NCBI RefSeq assembly: GCF_042646165.1 | Contig: NZ_JBHRTC010000023.1 | Length of the DNA: 64,000 nt | Source of the DNA: Microbaculum marinum | GTDB taxonomy: Bacteria; Pseudomonadota; Alphaproteobacteria; Rhizobiales; Tepidamorphaceae | Direction: 5' to 3' (one strand) | In this document: piece after piece, positions 60,243 to 64,000 of the stretch | Layout: each line of letters opens with the position of its first letter | Position numbering within the stretch: the first letter of the stretch is position 1 | Made by a program: the position numbers and the translations under genes | Notes under the pieces: generated by a model | Databases searched by the model: none | Seen by the model: the letters and a program-made list of their open reading frames with translations, nothing else | What the model was told of the DNA's origin: nothing

Positions 60243-63200
60243 AAGGCTATTCCACGGAGCAACTGCAGATGATCGATGTCGAGCTCAAGGAGGCGGTCTG
60301 CGACTCTCTTGTGAACCTCCTCGTCGCGCGTGTCAGCGGCATGGATGATCGCGGGCGCACCATTCTCGGCCGCTCTCCACGGCGTAATATTGTCTCGGGA
60401 CAACTTTTGCCGCGTTACGGTGTGTCAGGCGACGACGAAACCTCCGACATCAGGGTTGCCGCTATTGGCGTCGATTTCGTCATTGCGTCTGGATCCGAAG
60501 CCACCATCCGCGCAACGCCGCAGTTTTCGATATATTTACGCGTCCTTCCAGAATGGTCCGACCTGGCCGCCGGAGGTGGCGACCTCGATTTCGAGTTCAA
60601 GTTGCGACCAGCCGTACAGCAGCAGATCGACGACACCATCAGGGCCAACCGGAAGGCAGCACTTCAATCCGCTGGATTGGAACGTCCTGACTGGCGATCG
60701 ATGGACGAGACCCAGCGATCAGGAGTTCGGACCCAGCGCGCCGACATCCTCGCCGAGGTACGGAGAAAGGCATACGCCGAACACGGCATCGAACTGGTCC
60801 ACGAAGATCCAGCAACCAGCACGGATGCGATACCGACAGATGAGAGTGAGGTGATCGCGGATGCCAACAGCCCCGAAGACACCGCCGCGCCGCCGACTCC
60901 GGTTTCCCGGTTGCTCAGAGAAGGCCGCAACATTCCGCTCACGCTGATCGACCCGGCGCCGATCCCCGGCAAATGGCAAAGGCTCGACCTGCAACTACCA
61001 ACCTTCGAATTCGGATCGGATGACGAACCGGGGACGCTGAAAGACGCAGTCGACAGCTACAATGCGCGTCTCATAGACACCGTTGCCGCGCAGATCAACA
61101 CTTACGTGTCCGGCGACGGGGCGGCGCGCATTTGGCGCGACGCACGGGTGGGCCCAGCCGACACTCTGACCGAAGACGCCTGGCAACGCACAATAACGTC
61201 GATCATTGGCAAACCCGTCGACACGTCGCGGACTGTACCGGATCTCTCTCGTGTCGCCGTCAAAGTGGATAGGCAACAAGATTTCATCGACCCGACACGC
61301 ATCTCGTTCCGAATAACCCTCGACAACCAATCTACCGAGCTTACACCTCAAGACGCTCAAGGACGATGCAATACGATCTTCGGCGCGAGTCTCTCGGTCG
61401 AGATACCGTCGTCAGCTCATCGCCCCTTGCGACTTGATCGAGTGGAGCCCTCCTATCGTTTCCGCGACTACCTCAACTATCCGGCAATCGGCTTGAACTG
61501 CGGGATCGCCTCGAGCGCGCAGGATGACACCGTCAAGCTCATCACGACCGTCGCCCCGCGCTTCGCGCAGCCCAGGATCGTGGCACGACATATCGATGTC
61601 CCCTATCGGTTCGCGACGCTGGCTGATCCCGCGTTCGATGTCGGCATCCTCGCGAACCTCCCGAAGACCTATCGCGTTTGGATCGACGAGCAAGAGTCCT
61701 ACCTGTCCAGTGTCGTTACTGCCGATCTGGATGAAGCCGACGCAAAACGGGAGGCTGATCGCCTGCGCAATGACCTGGATGCCATGCGCAACGAAGCCCG
61801 CTTTATAGAACGCGGAGTGGAATTGCTCATTGCATCCAAGGAGGCAGCAAACAAGCTGACAGCCGCCGGCAAAACCGAGAGGGAGACTCTTGAGCGCCGC
61901 CCCGCGCCGTGGCGGGCCTGGGTCATGACGAACGCCGCCTTCGCCAGCCGGGACAGGTACGATACCGAGCGTGGTTGGCGCCTGTTCCAGATGGCGTTCA
62001 TCCTTGCACACATACCGGTATTCGCTTCGCGAATTTCGGATTGGCGCGACTACCACGACCCCGCGCTCGATGAAGATTCCGCCAGCCTGCTTTACTTTCC
62101 AACGGGTGGCGGCAAGTCGGAAGCTTTCTACGGCGCCCTCCTCTTCGCTATGTTCCTCGACCGCCTCCGTGGAAAGGACCGCGGCGTTACGGCATTAATT
62201 CGCTACCCCCTCAGGCTACTCACGCTGCAGCAGGCACAAAGGCTCCTAAAGCTGCTCGTGCACGCTGAAATGGTCCGCCGCCACAATCACGCCGGCACTT
62301 GGCCTTTCGAAATAGGCTTTTGGGTCGGCAGCCAGAACACGCCGAACAGTTACGCTGCCTTCAGATCCGAGATTCCACTGATTGGTGATTCTGAACACCC
62401 GGACGACACCAATCTTGACGGGGAATCCGGAAATGAGGACGCGCGTGCACGCGGTAAGCGCTACATCGAGGCCGTCGAATCCTACAACAAAGTACCGGAA
62501 TGCCCGGTCTGCCGAAGCCCAACCGGATTGCGCCGCGATGAGCGCGACGGCCCGAGAGGGAAACGGGCGGCGATCGTTTGCTTCAACACCGCATGCGAGT
62601 GGAACACAGCCCATGGCGGAAGACATCCGCTACCGTTCCTCCTGACCGATGACTCCATCTATGCAAGGGCTCCTTCCGTCGTGTTGGGCACGATCGACAA
62701 ACTGGCGATGCTCGGACAATACACCGGCACGATCAGCAAGGTCCTGGGCATGTTCGGGCTCGCAAGGTGGGTCGACCAAAGCGGCAATTTCGATACACCG
62801 CGACGGGAAGAAGACCTCCGTGGTGGCCCCGCCCAGGATGCATGCCTACCGGTGTTCCCCGCCTACCGAGCGGGCCAGCGTGTCTTTCACGATCCCTTCC
62901 CATCTTTGATAATCCAGGACGAAGCTCACCTCCTGGAAGAAAGTCTTGGTACGTTCAGCGGTATCTTCGACACGCTGCTGGACCACATATTCGACGAAGT
63001 TTCAGAGATGGCGGGCGACGATCTGAACGTTGCTCGGCAATGGACAGGGGATGGCTGGGGTGCTCCCCGCAAGCCGAAGATCGTTGCGGCGACTGCCACG
63101 ATCTCGGGACCGGAAAAGCAGCTCGAAACCCTTTACCAGCGTCGCCCGCTCCGTTTTCCCTACCCTGGCCCGGATCTCTATCATTCGTTCTTTTCGGAGC

Positions 63201-64000
63201 CTGCCTCCCCGCCATCTGGCAACGACGACCGGCTCGCGCTGGCACGCGCTCTACCGGTCCACCTTGCGCCCGAGGCCACCACGCCTTGGATGCGGTTGTA
63301 TGTATCGCTCATGACCAACGGGGCTACCCATACGGTCACAACCGTGACCGTTCTCGCAGCCTTTCACGCGATCATCACCGAGGCGTGGGACGGGCTCCTC
63401 GGAGAGGCCACGCGAAACGCAGCCGTCGGGAGGCTCCGCGCCGCCATCTCGGAAGAGGCCGCCGGCAAGTGGCGGCGAGATGCGATCGACCGCGCGGTGG
63501 ACGGCAACTGCCTCGATGACATCGTCGCGCTTGTCGATCTCCACCGCATAGCGCTCGCGTACGTTACGAACAAGAAGGGCGGCGACCAGATCATCGATGC
63601 CCTCGGAGATGCGATAGAGCAACAGCATCGGCCGCTCGGACGTCGCCATATGCCCTTCGACAGCCGCCTCATCTCCGGCGGCATCGACATGAAAGATATT
63701 CAGACCATTATGGAGGATGCCCAGTTCTCCTTCGCGGGCGCGGAACTGCCGGACATAGCCACGACATTGCGCAACATCGTGGCAACTTCTGCGATCAGCC
63801 ACGGTGTCGATGTCGACCGCTTCAACAGCATGTTCTTCGCGGGCTTGCCGTCCGACATCGCCGAATACATTCAGGCTTCAAGCCGGGTGGGCCGCACGTA
63901 TGTCGGCTTTGTTTTGCTCCTACCCACCCCTCAGAACCGGCGTGACCGATATGTCGTCGAAACCCACGACGTTTTCCATCGCTTCCTTGAACGGATGATC
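60239..64000 (+). CDS. drmA: DrmA-like superfamily 2 helicase (partial, runs off the window)
   Basis: The frame is open from ATG 60239 to the last base, 1254 codons so far. An N-terminal domain of about 550 residues precedes the helicase core. Motif I is PTGGGKSEAFYG with Lys626 and the nearby RYPLRLLTLQQAQR is typical of DrmA. A zinc-ribbon-like insert follows (CPVC, then a second pair of cysteines). Motif II is QDEAHLLEE (Asp894-His897), motif III ATATIS (from Ala951), motif V TSAISHGVDVD and motif VI QASSRVGRT (Arg1216). In DISARM, DrmA with DrmB blocks incoming phage DNA. The start overlaps the previous stop by four bases. DrmB and DrmC, if present, would lie to the right. Confidence 0.85.
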   Translation, partial: MKGYSTEQLQMIDVELKEAVCDSLVNLLVARVSGMDDRGRTILGRSPRRNIVSGQLLPRYGVSGDDETSDIRVAAIGVDFVIASGSEATIRATPQFSIYLRVLPEWSDLAAGGGDLDFEFKLRPAVQQQIDDTIRANRKAALQSAGLERPDWRSMDETQRSGVRTQRADILAEVRRKAYAEHGIELVHEDPATSTDAIPTDESEVIADANSPEDTAAPPTPVSRLLREGRNIPLTLIDPAPIPGKWQRLDLQLPTFEFGSDDEPGTLKDAVDSYNARLIDTVAAQINTYVSGDGAARIWRDARVGPADTLTEDAWQRTITSIIGKPVDTSRTVPDLSRVAVKVDRQQDFIDPTRISFRITLDNQSTELTPQDAQGRCNTIFGASLSVEIPSSAHRPLRLDRVEPSYRFRDYLNYPAIGLNCGIASSAQDDTVKLITTVAPRFAQPRIVARHIDVPYRFATLADPAFDVGILANLPKTYRVWIDEQESYLSSVVTADLDEADAKREADRLRNDLDAMRNEARFIERGVELLIASKEAANKLTAAGKTERETLERRPAPWRAWVMTNAAFASRDRYDTERGWRLFQMAFILAHIPVFASRISDWRDYHDPALDEDSASLLYFPTGGGKSEAFYGALLFAMFLDRLRGKDRGVTALIRYPLRLLTLQQAQRLLKLLVHAEMVRRHNHAGTWPFEIGFWVGSQNTPNSYAAFRSEIPLIGDSEHPDDTNLDGESGNEDARARGKRYIEAVESYNKVPECPVCRSPTGLRRDERDGPRGKRAAIVCFNTACEWNTAHGGRHPLPFLLTDDSIYARAPSVVLGTIDKLAMLGQYTGTISKVLGMFGLARWVDQSGNFDTPRREEDLRGGPAQDACLPVFPAYRAGQRVFHDPFPSLIIQDEAHLLEESLGTFSGIFDTLLDHIFDEVSEMAGDDLNVARQWTGDGWGAPRKPKIVAATATISGPEKQLETLYQRRPLRFPYPGPDLYHSFFSEPASPPSGNDDRLALARALPVHLAPEATTPWMRLYVSLMTNGATHTVTTVTVLAAFHAIITEAWDGLLGEATRNAAVGRLRAAISEEAAGKWRRDAIDRAVDGNCLDDIVALVDLHRIALAYVTNKKGGDQIIDALGDAIEQQHRPLGRRHMPFDSRLISGGIDMKDIQTIMEDAQFSFAGAELPDIATTLRNIVATSAISHGVDVDRFNSMFFAGLPSDIAEYIQASSRVGRTYVGFVLLLPTPQNRRDRYVVETHDVFHRFLERMI

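Noticed and set aside
1..64000. CRISPR arrays, tRNA or rRNA genes, prophage integrase or attachment sites
   Set aside because: No regularly spaced repeats, tRNA-like cloverleaf ends or integrase gene were recognised. The defence region lacks a visible integration gene.

Overview
The window is GC-rich chromosomal DNA from a bacterium, most likely an alphaproteobacterium of the Hyphomicrobiales type. The evidence is the strong G/C third-position bias, the tightly overlapping ATGA/GTGA/TGATG gene junctions, and the mix of ABC and TRAP transporters with hydantoinase-type, betaine-type and UDP-xylose glycan genes. An 88-base run of N at 48602-48689 marks an assembly gap. No tRNA, rRNA or CRISPR array was seen.

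Layout. (1) 1-463: the end of a membrane protein gene and a small hydrophilic protein. (2) 532-13665: a glycan cluster. A leftward group (ugd, medium-chain dehydrogenase, Gfo/Idh oxidoreductase) diverges from a rightward chain of eight overlapping genes: nucleotide-sugar epimerase, glycosidase-epimerase fusion, four glycosyltransferases (three of the CgeB type), UDP-glucuronate decarboxylase and methyltransferase. Ugd plus the decarboxylase should supply UDP-xylose. (3) 14053-14183: an IS3-family remnant. (4) 14239-24745: a GntR-controlled divergent cluster with the enzymes expected for D-hydroxyproline oxidation (flavoprotein, [2Fe-2S] protein, D-amino-acid-oxidase-like subunit, DapA-family deaminase, aldehyde dehydrogenase), an amino-acid ABC importer and a flavin N-demethylase-like enzyme. 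It looks built for an N-methylated hydroxyproline-like compound.

(5) 24984-41839: a 12-gene leftward catabolic operon with a sugar-type ABC importer whose ATPase and permease are fused, three beta-hydroxyacid dehydrogenases, an orphan HisD-like enzyme, two predicted lactonases, an SDR and an aldehyde dehydrogenase. It diverges from a PdxA-like gene, a LacI regulator and an SDR. Palindromes of the GCATA/TATGC type lie in front of four of these transcription starts and probably define the regulon. (6) 42082-51513: an IclR-controlled module with a TRAP importer, a tandem bicupin, ATP-dependent hydantoinase/oxoprolinase HyuB and HyuA, and an SDR.

(7) 51514-64000: an accessory region. It opens with another IS3-family remnant and a decayed E1-like (ThiF) gene beside a truncated small gene. 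These are followed by an AbiEi/AbiEii toxin-antitoxin pair and a translationally coupled three-gene locus: N6-adenine DNA methyltransferase, a 918-residue protein I cannot assign, and a large DrmA-like helicase that runs off the right edge. I read this last locus as a DISARM-related phage-defence system of unusual composition and consider it the strongest candidate for something new. The glycosidase-epimerase fusion and the unassigned LacI-regulated pathway come next.
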